The position numbers and the translations under genes were made by a program. Shown one piece after another: positions 45,089 through 54,403 of a stretch of DNA of 64,000 nt (position 1 is its first letter; each line of letters begins with the position of its first letter). Source of the DNA: Methanosarcina barkeri MS (GTDB lineage Archaea; Halobacteriota; Methanosarcinia; Methanosarcinales; Methanosarcinaceae); NCBI RefSeq assembly GCF_000970025.1, contig NZ_CP009528.1, forward strand, positions 434,001-498,000, written 5' to 3'. The notes beneath the pieces are model-generated. The model was not told the origin of the DNA. It ran no database searches and saw only the letters and a program-made list of their open reading frames with translations.

Positions 45089-46392
45089 GTATGATTTACA
45101 AAAACATAGTCTGTCCGGTCTGTGGGGCAGCCTGTGACGATATCCAGGTTGAATTCGGAGACGGGAAGATTGAAGCTAAAAACGCATGTAAGATGGGAAA
45201 TGCCAAATTTCAGGAAGTTGTAAGTTCCCACCGTCTCAGGCAGCCCCTTATAAAGAAGGACGGAAAACTGACACCTTCTGCCTGGGACGAAGCTCTTGAA
45301 AGAGCAGCCGATATTCTTGTTTCAGCAAAGCGTCCCCTGCTTTTCATGGGCAGTGAAACCTCTTCTGAGGCACATGAAATAGGGCTCAAGCTAGGGGAAT
45401 ACCTTGGTGCAATTGTTGATTCCAATGCCACTATCTGTCACGGGCCAACAGCTATGGGAATTCAGGAATCCGGAAAAGTCGGTGCAACTGAAGGTCAGAA
45501 GAAAAACAGGGCTGATCTCCTAGTTTACTGGGGAACTAATCCTCTTGAATCCATGCCGAGACAGATGTCAAGGTACGCAGTTTTCCCGAGAGGTTACTGG
45601 ACAAAACGCGGACGTTTTGACAGGACAGTTATCACTGTAGACCCGAGAAGAACTCCAACTGCTGAAGCATCCGACCTGCACGTACAGCTCAAACCCGGTT
45701 CGGATTACGAACTGATCAGTGCACTTATGACCTTGCTTCACGGAAAAACTCCCCATCCTTCAGTAGAAGAAATCACAGGAGTCCCTATCCCTGTTATGGA
45801 AGAAATGCTCGATATGATGAAGAACTGCACCTTCGGAGCTATCTCAGTGGGACTCGGGCTTTCCTCATCCATCGGAAAACACAGAAATGCCGAAATTGCA
45901 ATGAACCTGGTAAAAGAACTGAACAATTTCACAAAGTTCACCCTTGGAGCTCTACGTGGTCACTGCAATGTGGCAGGCTTTAACCAGGTCGCTGCCTACA
46001 TGTACGGCTACCCCTTCGGACTTGACTTCATGCGTGGACACCCGCGTTATAATCCTGGAGAGTTTACAACCGTAGATTTGCTTCGAGAAAAGGACGTGGA
46101 TGCAGCTCTTGTAATGTGTGCTGACCTTGTCTGCCACATCCCTGCAGATTGCGCTTCTTTACTCGCTGAGATGCCTATGATCTGCGTGGATATCGCTCCC
46201 TGCCCCACCGTAGCTGCTTCGGATATTGTACTTCCGGGAGTCATTGACGCTATGGAATGTGACGGGACCTTCTACAGGCTCGACGATGTGCCAGTTCACT
46301 TCGAACCCTTTACAAGCTCGCCTTTCGAGTTCACGAAGAGCAATGAGGACACCTTAAAACAGCTCTTTGAGAAGGTCAAAGCAAGAAAGTAA
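45085..46392 (+). CDS. fmdB: FmdB, molybdopterin catalytic subunit of formylmethanofuran dehydrogenase
   Basis: A 435-residue molybdopterin oxidoreductase. Cys10, Cys13, Cys17 and Cys35 (CPVCGAACDD, NACKMGNAKF) hold the [4Fe-4S] cluster, and NATICHGPTAMG places Cys118 as the metal ligand, the same number as in FwdB/FdhF-like subunits. It has Cys, not selenocysteine. It reduces CO2 to formate with low-potential electrons. The operon order E-F-A-C-D-B is that described for the molybdenum isoenzyme in Methanosarcina, hence fmd rather than fwd; the metal itself is not proven by sequence. Confidence 0.96.
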   Translation: MSMIYKNIVCPVCGAACDDIQVEFGDGKIEAKNACKMGNAKFQEVVSSHRLRQPLIKKDGKLTPSAWDEALERAADILVSAKRPLLFMGSETSSEAHEIGLKLGEYLGAIVDSNATICHGPTAMGIQESGKVGATEGQKKNRADLLVYWGTNPLESMPRQMSRYAVFPRGYWTKRGRFDRTVITVDPRRTPTAEASDLHVQLKPGSDYELISALMTLLHGKTPHPSVEEITGVPIPVMEEMLDMMKNCTFGAISVGLGLSSSIGKHRNAEIAMNLVKELNNFTKFTLGALRGHCNVAGFNQVAAYMYGYPFGLDFMRGHPRYNPGEFTTVDLLREKDVDAALVMCADLVCHIPADCASLLAEMPMICVDIAPCPTVAASDIVLPGVIDAMECDGTFYRLDDVPVHFEPFTSSPFEFTKSNEDTLKQLFEKVKARK

Positions 46393-46446
46393 GTTCAGTC
46401 TGTTCTCACGTATTCTTTAAAGGATAGTGCAAAACAAACAGCTAAT

Positions 46447-46480
46447 GTGGGAGTGATTAAAGCTCTCACTTTTTTTTCGT
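46447..46480 (+). terminator. Hairpin and T-run after fmdB
   Basis: GTGGGAG pairs with CTCTCAC (one G-T pair) and is followed by eight T residues, 55 bases after the stop. The rest of the gap to 46790 shows nothing else. Confidence 0.6.
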
Positions 46481-46790
46481 TTTATTTTCCTGTGGATACG
46501 ATACCAAAATTTAGTGCTGAAGTTAGAATTAAAAATCATTTTATTTTGAAAATGGTTACAATCCTTTGAATATGACCTGCCGGTTGATGCCGGGAAATCT
46601 CGAATTCTTATTTTTCAACCCCTCTTCTTTCCATTACTGTATACCTATTTTTCTTTCAATATCGTGTGACTGCCATAACTGCGACTGTAGTTGAAGTTTA
46701 AGTAATTCTTTAATATGTAGGGGTACATTTATGACTTGCTAAAACTGGCTGAATCACAGTTAACAAAGATTGAAAAAGGAGTATGTGAAA

Positions 46791-47540
46791 ATGCCACAGG
46801 AAAATAAAAACAATAAGCTTTATTACGTTATCATTGCACTATCAGTTGTTCTGGCGCTGATGTCAGCAACGATATATGCCATTTCACAGAGTGGGTCCGA
46901 AAATAATACGGAAAATACGATTTCCATTAGTGGATATGCTGAACAGAAAGTTATCCCTGACACGGCAACACTGAACATTGGTGTTGTAGTTCAATCTGAA
47001 ACTGCAAAGGAAGCGACAGATAAAAACGCAGCCCTTATGAACGCTGTAATAGCAGAACTCAAAGCAACGGGATTGCAGGACAAGGAAATACAGACATCTT
47101 ATGTTTCCGTATCCCCGGTATACAACTATGATGCAAATGATACGCAAACAATTAAAGGTTACTCTGCATCCAATAGTGTGCAGGTCACAACCCAAAATCT
47201 TGACAACCTGAGTGAGATCATTGACAGGTCCACGGCCGCTGGAGCTAATGATATTGGAAGCATTTCATTCTCGGTATCCGATGATAAACAAAAACAGCTT
47301 CGTGAAGACCTGATGAATGAAGCCGTAGCAGATGCATCCTCTAAAGCCACTACGCTTGCTAAGAGCCTGGGAACTAAGATAACCGGCGTGCAAACTTCAT
47401 CTGTAAGTGACAACAGTGGTTCCAGAGCAATTTACGAATACGATATGGCAACAACAGCAAAGGGAGCAGAGTCCACCCCAATTCAGCCAGGCGAGTCTAC
47501 CGTCTCAATGTCAGTACAGGTTACGTACTACATTGAATAA
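46791..47540 (+). CDS. SIMPL-domain (DUF541) exported protein
   Basis: A 249-residue protein with an N-terminal membrane helix (LYYVIIALSVVLALMSATIYA) and a SIMPL domain: ISISGYAEQKVIPDTATLNI, GLQDKEIQTSYVSVSPVYNY, GYSASNSVQVTTQNLDNLSE, and DASSKATTLAKSLG. The family is found at bacterial and archaeal surfaces, function unclear (oxidative stress in Brucella BP26 relatives). ATG at 46791 is preferred (AAGGAG nine bases before); the frame also opens with TTG at 46770 or GTG at 46785. Confidence 0.87.
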   Translation: MPQENKNNKLYYVIIALSVVLALMSATIYAISQSGSENNTENTISISGYAEQKVIPDTATLNIGVVVQSETAKEATDKNAALMNAVIAELKATGLQDKEIQTSYVSVSPVYNYDANDTQTIKGYSASNSVQVTTQNLDNLSEIIDRSTAAGANDIGSISFSVSDDKQKQLREDLMNEAVADASSKATTLAKSLGTKITGVQTSSVSDNSGSRAIYEYDMATTAKGAESTPIQPGESTVSMSVQVTYYIE

Positions 47541-47547
47541 GAAATTT

Positions 47548-47590
47548 GGACTAAGTAATTTGGACTAAGTAATTTGGACTAAGTAATTTA
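47548..47590. repeat. 14-bp tandem repeat, three copies, right after the SIMPL gene
   Basis: AATTTGGACTAAGT is repeated three times, starting a few bases after the stop codon. Confidence 0.9.
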
Positions 47591-47594
47591 AGCA

Positions 47595-47737
47595 CTGAAG
47601 TATATCACTGAAGTATATCACTGAAGTATATCACTGAAGTATATCACTGAAGTATATCACTGAAGTATATCACTGAAGTATATCACTGAAGTATATCACT
47701 GAAGTATATCACTGAAGTATATCACTGAAGTATATCA
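47595..47737. repeat. 13-bp tandem repeat (CTGAAGTATATCA), eleven perfect copies
   Basis: Eleven head-to-tail units of 13 bases without a mismatch, so expansion is recent. The array lies in the 3' UTR of the SIMPL gene, before its terminator-like hairpin. Confidence 0.96.
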
Positions 47738-47739
47738 AT

Positions 47740-47781
47740 GATCAGGAGTTGCAGATAAAGGTTATTTGCAACTTCCCGATC
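47740..47781 (+). terminator. Long hairpin downstream of the SIMPL gene
   Basis: GATCAGGAGTTGCA pairs with TGCAACTTCCCGATC (one bulge) around a 13-base loop, followed by AATGCATCTTTTTG. The two repeat arrays separate it from the gene. Confidence 0.55.
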
Positions 47782-48370
47782 AATGCATCTTTTTGTATCA
47801 TCTATCGGTTGACGCCTATAGTCTTCTTTTTTACTTTTTATACGTGATTTTCTGAGATTGCAATATAATTGCAACAATACGCATCTTTTTCGCTCCACTC
47901 CCCGAATTGCACCTCAAGATTACGCGGTTCTTTTCACTTCGCTCAAGATAACTTATTTTTCATTTTATTCTCATTTTCTGAATTCAGAATTCTCTTCACA
48001 GTACTGACACAGCTTTTTTGACAGAATGCAGTCAAAATAGGTAGAAAAAATATCCCTTAAAGATCATCTTTTTAAGCACATTATCATAAAAATATAAAAA
48101 GTTAAAAAGTATTTTATGCTCCTCCAGTGTCTTACGCAAGGAACTTACATAGTTGAGCTTTGAAGCCCCTACCTATCTGTACTGTCTATCGGAGTTTGCT
48201 ATCAAAAGAGTAAACAATACTGCACTTAAATTCGCGCCCTTTCGAGTATACATTGAATGTTTATAATATGGAATAGAGCATAATGGAATAGAGCATATAA
48301 AGGAATTCAGAGAGATTTCATGGACATACACTATTGCTTGAAGCGGATTGCGCCAGCACAAATTTGATTC
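47782..48370. other. Intergenic region between SIMPL and methyltransferase genes
   Basis: About 590 bases, no gene seen. A stretch at 48126-48160 (CTTACGCAAGGAACTTACATAGTTGAG) resembles one MITE end but has no partner. Confidence 0.35.
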
Positions 48371-49117
48371 TTAAACCTTCTGGGCCTCTGAAGTTCGGGA
48401 TATTATTGCATGATACTTGTACTCATAATACATTGATTTTACAAAGATAGTTTCAAAACCATATCTATCTGCTATTTTTTTAACTGCATAGGGGTTGTGG
48501 GCAAACCCAAGAATATCTCTTGGTCGATTACTCAAGCTTGCAGATAACATAACTTTAAACTCAAAACCTATTTTGCGTAAAATTTTCCAGAGGTCAGCAT
48601 CTTGTGAGAATAGCCCCATTTTCCATAATGGATATAAACGGGGGTCAAGTATGTCAAACAGCACTATTTTACCCCCTTTATTAAGGTAATTTGATGCATT
48701 AGAGATAAAGCTATCAAGTTCTTGCAATGTAAAAAACTGAATCACTCCAGCTGCAGTTATTCGATCAAAAGAACATTCCAGTTTGTCCCAGACAGTTTTA
48801 TCATCAGCCTGAATTAACGATATATTATCATATTTTCTTTCCTTGATTTTTTTGCTTGCTTCATCAAGCATGGATTCGGAAAAATCAACTCCTACGAGCT
48901 GTTCATATTCCGGCGCATAGTAAACCAGGAGCTCGCCTGCACCGCATCCAAAGTCAAGCAGGGTTTTGCCCCCATCAAGATGGAACAGTTTTTCCTTTGC
49001 TTCCATGAAAATAAATTCCTCATCTGAAGATCTGTGGCCACCGTCTCTCCGATCTGCGAAAAATTCTACCCAAAAATTTTTTAGTTTGGATACGTTTTTT
49101 TCACTCTCCACAAACAT
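48371..49117 (-). CDS. Class I SAM-dependent methyltransferase
   Basis: A 248-residue protein with motif I LLDFGCGAGELLVYYAPE (about residues 54-71), then GVDFSESMLDEASKKIKE, FDRITAAGVIQFFTLQELD and GGKIVLFDILDPRLYP. The C-terminus has the YYEYKYHAIISR strand. It is not close to the two methyltransferases of the ABC operon. Substrate unknown; no operon partner. Confidence 0.8.
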   Translation of the reverse strand: MFVESEKNVSKLKNFWVEFFADRRDGGHRSSDEEFIFMEAKEKLFHLDGGKTLLDFGCGAGELLVYYAPEYEQLVGVDFSESMLDEASKKIKERKYDNISLIQADDKTVWDKLECSFDRITAAGVIQFFTLQELDSFISNASNYLNKGGKIVLFDILDPRLYPLWKMGLFSQDADLWKILRKIGFEFKVMLSASLSNRPRDILGFAHNPYAVKKIADRYGFETIFVKSMYYEYKYHAIISRTSEAQKV

Positions 49118-49221
49118 TCTTTCTCTACTCCAAATCTCACTTTTTTCTATATCTTCCTTATAATATCAAAATGAGTTATTATTTAAGAGCTTATATCGCT
49201 TATTTGGCGGCTTAAATATAT

Positions 49222-50938
49222 CGCACTTTCCGCAGTAAAATTTCTGGATTTTATATTTTCGAATCATACATTTACTTTTTATAAAATCTCATCCAATTTC
49301 ACCTTGATGACTCTCTCTCCCAGCTCTGAATCCACAACTCATCTTGGCCATTATGGCCTTATTGCTGGCGTATTTGACGAACTTGAAATTTCAGATTTGA
49401 TTGACACTCTTCTTCCTAAGAAAAGTGGCCATAACATTTCTCATTCTACTGTTCTTAAGGCAATGTGCATTAACGGTTTAGGATTTACTGAACGTCGTCT
49501 TTACCTATTTCCTGCTTTCTTTGAAAACTTACCTACTGAAAGGTTACTGGGAGAAGGTGTTCTCCCAGAACACCTTAATGATGACGTTTTTGGCAGAACT
49601 CTGGACAAAATCCATGAATATGGAGCAACTGAACTCTTCAACCATATAATTCTGCAAGCTATGAAACACGTTCCTATTAATCCTCGTTTTTGTCATTCAG
49701 ATACTACAAATTTCAGTGTTTATGGTGACTATGAAAACGATGATAACAGCAAAACTATCAACATTACTTATGGTCATCCTAAAGATAAGAGAGTCGATTT
49801 ACTTCGTTTTTCTATTTCTATGGTTACTGATCAGAAAGGAATTCCTCTGTTTGTGAGAGCGTTAGATGGTAACAGTTCCGATAAGAAAGTTCTCATCAAA
49901 ACCATAAAGGAAGTAACACAGAACCTGAATCTTGATCAGAGAGTCTATCATGTTGCAGACAGCGCATTTTATACTGAAAGTAATGTCAAAGAAATAGGAA
50001 CTAGCGCTTTTTTCATATCGAGAGTACCTGCAACCATCAATGAATCAAAGGAATTATTGATAACAGACTTAATTCTGGAAACATGCTCTGATGAACGTTA
50101 TTCTTGTTACGCTGTAAAATCCTGTTATGGTGGAATAGAACAGTTATGGGTTGTATTTTGTTCAGAGGAAATGAAAAAGAAGGAAGAGAAGACATTTGAT
50201 GAAAAGATTCTTAAGGAGCTTGAAGCAACAGAAAAATCCCTTAAAAAGCTTTCTACTCTTGAATTTGCCTGTGAAGCTGATGCAAGAATAGCGTCTGAAC
50301 AATGGTTGAAAGAGAATGAATTGTATGAATTCACGAAACTTGAGATAAAAACTAAATCACACAGACTTGAAAACAAGAAAGGAAGACCAAGGAAAGGTGA
50401 AGATGTACAGACTTTTTACCTGATAGAAGCAGAGATAAAACACGATCAGGATAAATTACAGGAAAAAAGAGCAAAGTTAGGAAGGTTCATTCTTGCAACC
50501 AATGATCTGGAGTTGACTCCAGATCAACTCCTAAAGTACTATAAAGAACAGGGAACAGTTGAAAGAGGGTTCAGGTTCCTTAAGGATAAGAGTTTCAGAG
50601 TGTCTGAGGTATATCTGAAAAAAGAATCCAGAATAGAAGCACTTGCAATGGTAATGGTTCTATGTTTGTTATTGTATTCAATAGCTGAGTGGAAACTGAG
50701 AACAAGATTGGAAGAAGCAAAAGAAGCTATCAGAAATCAGGTTAAGAAAAAAACACAGACTCCAACAATGAAATGGGTATTCTTTCTGTTCAGGAGAATA
50801 ACAGAGTTAGAGATCGAAATTGAGGGAAAGAGGATAAAGAAGGTATTAAATCTGGATGAAGAAACAATTAAAGTGCTGAGATTGATGGGAGAAAAATACG
50901 AAAAATATTATATGTGAAAAAATAGTGCGGAAAGTAGG
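49222..50938 (+). mobile_element. IS1634-family insertion sequence, complete
   Basis: A 1717-bp element. Ends CGCACTTTCCGCAGTA and, inverted, CCTACTTTCCGCACTA are imperfect terminal repeats, and both sides are flanked by ATATAT, a 6-bp duplication of the size expected for this family. It carries one intact transposase gene. Confidence 0.85.
49307..50917 (+). CDS. IS1634-family DDE transposase
   Basis: A 536-residue protein: an N-terminal DUF4277-like domain (THLGHYGLIAGVFDELEISD), then the split DDE core with CHSDTTNFSVYGDY (first Asp), YHVADSAFYTESN (second Asp) and YYKEQGTVERGFRFLKD (Glu). All three are present, so it should be active. ATG at 49307; a TTG one codon earlier also opens the frame. 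AT-rich codon use resembles its hosts. Confidence 0.92.
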   Translation: MTLSPSSESTTHLGHYGLIAGVFDELEISDLIDTLLPKKSGHNISHSTVLKAMCINGLGFTERRLYLFPAFFENLPTERLLGEGVLPEHLNDDVFGRTLDKIHEYGATELFNHIILQAMKHVPINPRFCHSDTTNFSVYGDYENDDNSKTINITYGHPKDKRVDLLRFSISMVTDQKGIPLFVRALDGNSSDKKVLIKTIKEVTQNLNLDQRVYHVADSAFYTESNVKEIGTSAFFISRVPATINESKELLITDLILETCSDERYSCYAVKSCYGGIEQLWVVFCSEEMKKKEEKTFDEKILKELEATEKSLKKLSTLEFACEADARIASEQWLKENELYEFTKLEIKTKSHRLENKKGRPRKGEDVQTFYLIEAEIKHDQDKLQEKRAKLGRFILATNDLELTPDQLLKYYKEQGTVERGFRFLKDKSFRVSEVYLKKESRIEALAMVMVLCLLLYSIAEWKLRTRLEEAKEAIRNQVKKKTQTPTMKWVFFLFRRITELEIEIEGKRIKKVLNLDEETIKVLRLMGEKYEKYYM

Positions 50939-51207
50939 ATATATCCTTATTGATTTCCTACTAAAAAGACAATATGTCAATCAGTGATATCTTATTTTAA
51001 TTATTAATGACATTTAATTTTTATGTTTTACAGTTTATATCCTTATTTTTTTGTGTTCGATCTAAAATCGTAAAAATATAACCCTATTTATTTCTTCATT
51101 CGGGAAAAACTTATGATTCCCTCTTTAATACCGTAGTAAGTTATGGCTATCTCTACAATTATTGATCTAAATCGAAATTTAGGTCTAAATTAAGATATAA
51201 TTCTTTT

Positions 51208-51341
51208 AGAGCTGATCCCAAAACTCAAAATTGCTTCTCTGAATCCTGTATTCCGAACAATCAATCAAGTTTCTGATCATGAAAACAGTCCTGAAAATTC
51301 TTGATGATTAAGAACGAAATGGCTTTTGGGATAGGCTCTTA
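51208..51341. mobile_element. Possible MITE or IS relic (AGAGC..ATCCCAAAA ends)
   Basis: AGAGCTGATCCCAAAA and, inverted, AGAGCCTATCCCAAAA bound a ~134-bp non-coding stretch. Such ends are seen in IS5-like elements. No transposase relates to it in this window. The remaining DNA between 50939 and 51520 holds no gene. Confidence 0.5.
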
Positions 51342-51520
51342 GAGAACTATTATTCACCTTGATTAATGGAAAAAAAGAAACACTGTCTAGTGTCGAGTCA
51401 GACATAAAATGTCGTATAAATTCGATTGCAATTATTCGGGATCATTGAATCCTTGATGATTACTTGACACGAGTTTGACAGTAAGTTTAATAGAATCCTG
51501 GTTTAACTCAGATTCCAAAG

Positions 51521-52006
51521 TTATTTTTTCAAAGTCCCGACAACGGGATAACCCTTTAATATTGCAGCTCCGTGTGGGGTCTTGTCCATTTTTCCAGTGA
51601 GGTCTGTCCCGGCGTTGCATCCTTTATGAGTACCATTTTTCCAAATATCACTATCAGAGACATTATAGACCTGACTTTGATAGGCAACATATGCTGTTCC
51701 ATTTTCACCGTTGTATTCTGTAAGTTCTTTAAGTGTGTATTCTTTAAGTTCCGATTTCCTTGTCATATTCTGCATTTCAATTGCAGTCTGTCTTTCAGTT
51801 GTATTTTTTATAGTTGGAGTACCTTCTTCCACAGGACTTATTTCTGTAACAGGAGTTTCCTTTACAGCCTCAGTTATACCCTCAGCTGGAGTTACAGCCT
51901 GTTCAGGAGTTCCTGTTTTATTTGGAGTTACTTGTTTATTTCCCGCACATCCTGTTGCGAGGAATATGCCGAACAACACTACCAATATAATCAGTGCTTT
52001 TCTCAC
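51521..52006 (-). CDS. Lipoprotein with cytochrome-b5-like heme/steroid-binding domain
   Basis: A 161-residue lipoprotein: signal ALIILVVLFGIFLATGC, a ~65-residue Thr/Glu/Pro linker, then a ~70-residue Cyt-b5-like domain (EYTLKELTEYNGENGTAYVA, YQSQVYNVSDSDIWKNGTHK, and GKMDKTPHGAAIL). The HKGC and TPHGA histidines are the likely heme-side residues of this short class (COG4892-like). Methanosarcina has other extracytoplasmic redox proteins, so a role in surface electron transfer is possible but unproven. Confidence 0.82.
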   Translation of the reverse strand: MRKALIILVVLFGIFLATGCAGNKQVTPNKTGTPEQAVTPAEGITEAVKETPVTEISPVEEGTPTIKNTTERQTAIEMQNMTRKSELKEYTLKELTEYNGENGTAYVAYQSQVYNVSDSDIWKNGTHKGCNAGTDLTGKMDKTPHGAAILKGYPVVGTLKK

Positions 52007-52263
52007 TATTTCACCCCCTATGATATAGTCCCCTACAGTATAGTCATTGTATCCTGAAATGATTTCGCAGATTCAAAACCAGTTAAAAGTTCAATATAAT
52101 ACACAACAGCAAGCAAAGAAAAGTTCAACGTTGAATAAATTCCAGTTGCAAAATAAATTCCAGTTGCATTTTGACATTGAAAGTTATTATGTAAATTTTA
52201 CATAGGTTCAAAATGTCCTGTTCTCAGGATAGTTTTACCGAATCAATCTTTTTGAATAATCGT

Positions 52264-53402
52264 TAGGAGTTACGCAGTTGGCTCCTAGCATATTGTTTTT
52301 TCCAAACTTTCAAATATTTGAATTAATTTAACGTGTATTGGGGATTCCTTAAGTATTCTGTCACTGCCACTCTTCTAATTTTCATAGCACTTTCAAACCA
52401 GGATATTCCACTTTTGATTCTTTGTAATTCCAGTCTAAGAAAAGCTCTTAATGAGAACATTATATGTGCTCTTTGTGATTCTTCCTTTCTTGCCTGACAT
52501 TTTTCGACACCACAGAACTGTTTTATTCCCCTATGATATTCCTCAATTTTCCATGACTTCTTTGCCAAATCTTCACGTTTTGCTTCATCCATCTCTTGCA
52601 CATCTGTAACCCAGTGTTGCGTGTCTCCATTTTTTGAAACTATCCTAAACACCTTTACAAATCCATATGCTTTGAGGTGAACCACACGTCCTTTTGGAGG
52701 AATATCTACTGTTTCAAGTGGCACATTTCCCTTGTTGTCAGGATTTACCAAACGATTATTTTTCAATCTTGTAAGGAAATGCCACTCTTTCTGTCTAATG
52801 GCTTTAAGGTTTTTCACACTTGCATACCATGTATCAAATAAAACGAATTTGGGATTAAAACCACGTTCTTCGGCCTTGTCAAGCATATCACGGAAATGGT
52901 CATTCTTTGTTTTGTCGTCTACATCGATGTTATAAATTCGAAAATCGATAGGTATAACGGTTGTACCGTCAGTCCAAACTAAGGTAACCAGGCCTATTCC
53001 CTTTACAGTACGATGATGTTTTCCACTCCACATACGACGAACAAAAGCAATTTCTTCTGCGTATGGTTTATCTAATGTTGAATCATCAACAATTAGGTAT
53101 CCTCCCTTAAGCTTGACATAACTTTTTACTTCCTCCCATAGTGCTTCCGTGTCTGGAGGTTGCCTTTGAAGGCAACGAGTAAAAGCATCATGAGAAGGAG
53201 CATTAGCTATGTCTGGATAACATCTAGCAGCTTCAGTACAGCTAAAAACGTTAGAAGCCGCAATGAGAAAATTAATGTAGTCAATGTCGGTACACTTAGG
53301 TGGATTTATGTCCATAACTCCGTACGTTTTTAGAGAAACACTAAGCCATAAGTATATTTATAAAGATATCAAGTTTTCGGCATTTTAACTGCGTAAGTCC
53401 TA
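52264..53402 (-). mobile_element. IS4-like insertion sequence, copy 1
   Basis: A 1139-bp element bounded by TAGGAGTTACGCAGTT and, inverted, TAGGACTTACGCAGTT. AATCGT flanks both sides (target duplication). The second copy at 62455 has the same length and an identical transposase. The MITEs of this window share its ends. Confidence 0.88.
52323..53315 (-). CDS. DDE transposase (IS4/IS701-like), copy 1
   Basis: A 330-residue transposase: YLIVDDSTLDKPYAEEIAFV (first Asp), KFVLFDTWYAS (second Asp) and SWKIEEYHRGIKQFCGVEKC (Glu in the YHR region). The catalytic triad is intact. Whether it belongs to IS4 proper or IS701 is not decided from sequence by eye. Confidence 0.9.
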   Translation of the reverse strand: MDINPPKCTDIDYINFLIAASNVFSCTEAARCYPDIANAPSHDAFTRCLQRQPPDTEALWEEVKSYVKLKGGYLIVDDSTLDKPYAEEIAFVRRMWSGKHHRTVKGIGLVTLVWTDGTTVIPIDFRIYNIDVDDKTKNDHFRDMLDKAEERGFNPKFVLFDTWYASVKNLKAIRQKEWHFLTRLKNNRLVNPDNKGNVPLETVDIPPKGRVVHLKAYGFVKVFRIVSKNGDTQHWVTDVQEMDEAKREDLAKKSWKIEEYHRGIKQFCGVEKCQARKEESQRAHIMFSLRAFLRLELQRIKSGISWFESAMKIRRVAVTEYLRNPQYTLN

Positions 53403-53750
53403 AATCGTGTTTTTATTAGTTAAAGCTGATGTTATTCTGCAGGCATGACAGATCCAAGATTGGGAATCAATACAATTTTAAGAATCAAACCCTGAAAAAC
53501 AGAAAATATTTTCTTGGTATCACACTGTCTATTTTAATTTATATTCATTTCATTCAGACTTGATATTACCAAACTTCCACAATGGATTTTTTTCCGCATT
53601 GTTTTCGGTTTTTCCTTTCATATTAAGAAAATTAATTCATAAGGTCATGTTTTAATAGTATGACCCTATCAGGGGACATAGTCTATGAACTCATAAATAA
53701 TCACAATCATAAAAAGCAATAACAAGCAGGAGTAAAAAGGAAGTGACGGT
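53403..53750. other. Intergenic region before ppa
   Basis: About 350 bases without a gene. The AT-rich right half (around 53640-53720) should hold the ppa promoter; AAGGAAGTGACGGT before the ATG gives the ribosome-binding site. Confidence 0.4.
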
Positions 53751-54248
53751 ATGACGGAAAGACAGGTTGAAAGCGTACTTATAGAGATCCCGAAAGGAAG
53801 CCGGAATAAATATGAATACGATAAAGAGAAAAAAGTGATTAAATACGACCGAATGCTTTTTTCTTCAATGGTATATCCCTCAGACTATGGTTTTTTCCCA
53901 AACACCCTGGCCCTTGACGGTGATCCTTTAGATGCCATGGTTTTAACCTGGGAACCTACATTTCCGGGATGTATAATAGATGTACATCTTGTGGCACTAT
54001 TTGACATGGAAGATGATAAAGGAAGAGATCAAAAAATACTCTGTGTTCCAAAGAATGACCCTATGTGGAATTATATTGAGACAGTTGAGCAGGTTCCACC
54101 TCATCTATTTAAGGAGATTACTAACTTTTTCCAAACTTATAAAAATTTAGAAGAAAAACGCGTGAAGGTTATCGGTTGGAAAGACCTCGAAACAGCAGTC
54201 ACTATACTTCAGGAAGCTAAAGATCGATATATCGAACAAAAGAAATAA
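53751..54248 (+). CDS. ppa: Inorganic pyrophosphatase (soluble, family I)
   Basis: A 165-residue enzyme: VESVLIEIPKGSRNKYEYDK, YDRMLFSSMVYPSDYGFFPN and LDGDPLDAMVL, the DGDPxD metal-binding signature, then GRDQKILCVPKNDP. It hydrolyses pyrophosphate to drive biosynthesis. Length slightly below bacterial hexameric enzymes but complete. Its last 15 bases, including the stop, are duplicated directly behind the gene (GAACAAAAGAAATAA twice). Confidence 0.95.
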   Translation: MTERQVESVLIEIPKGSRNKYEYDKEKKVIKYDRMLFSSMVYPSDYGFFPNTLALDGDPLDAMVLTWEPTFPGCIIDVHLVALFDMEDDKGRDQKILCVPKNDPMWNYIETVEQVPPHLFKEITNFFQTYKNLEEKRVKVIGWKDLETAVTILQEAKDRYIEQKK

Positions 54249-54403
54249 GAACAAAAGAAATAAAATCATCAGTGAGGGCTTAAGCTCTATAATTTGTCCA
54301 GCTAAGTGACCCTTAAAAATTTATTGCTTTTATAGTCTTGCCTATGCCCGGAGACAGATCTTCCTCATTGAGCTTGGTAAAGTCCCACTCTGATTCAACT
54401 ACC

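Noticed and set aside
45436-45441. Selenocysteine at the FmdB metal site
   Set aside because: The codon at position 118 is TGT (Cys), not TGA.
48126-48160. MITE-like end CTTACGCAAGGAACTTACATAGTTGAG
   Set aside because: No inverted partner at a fitting distance and no flanking duplication.
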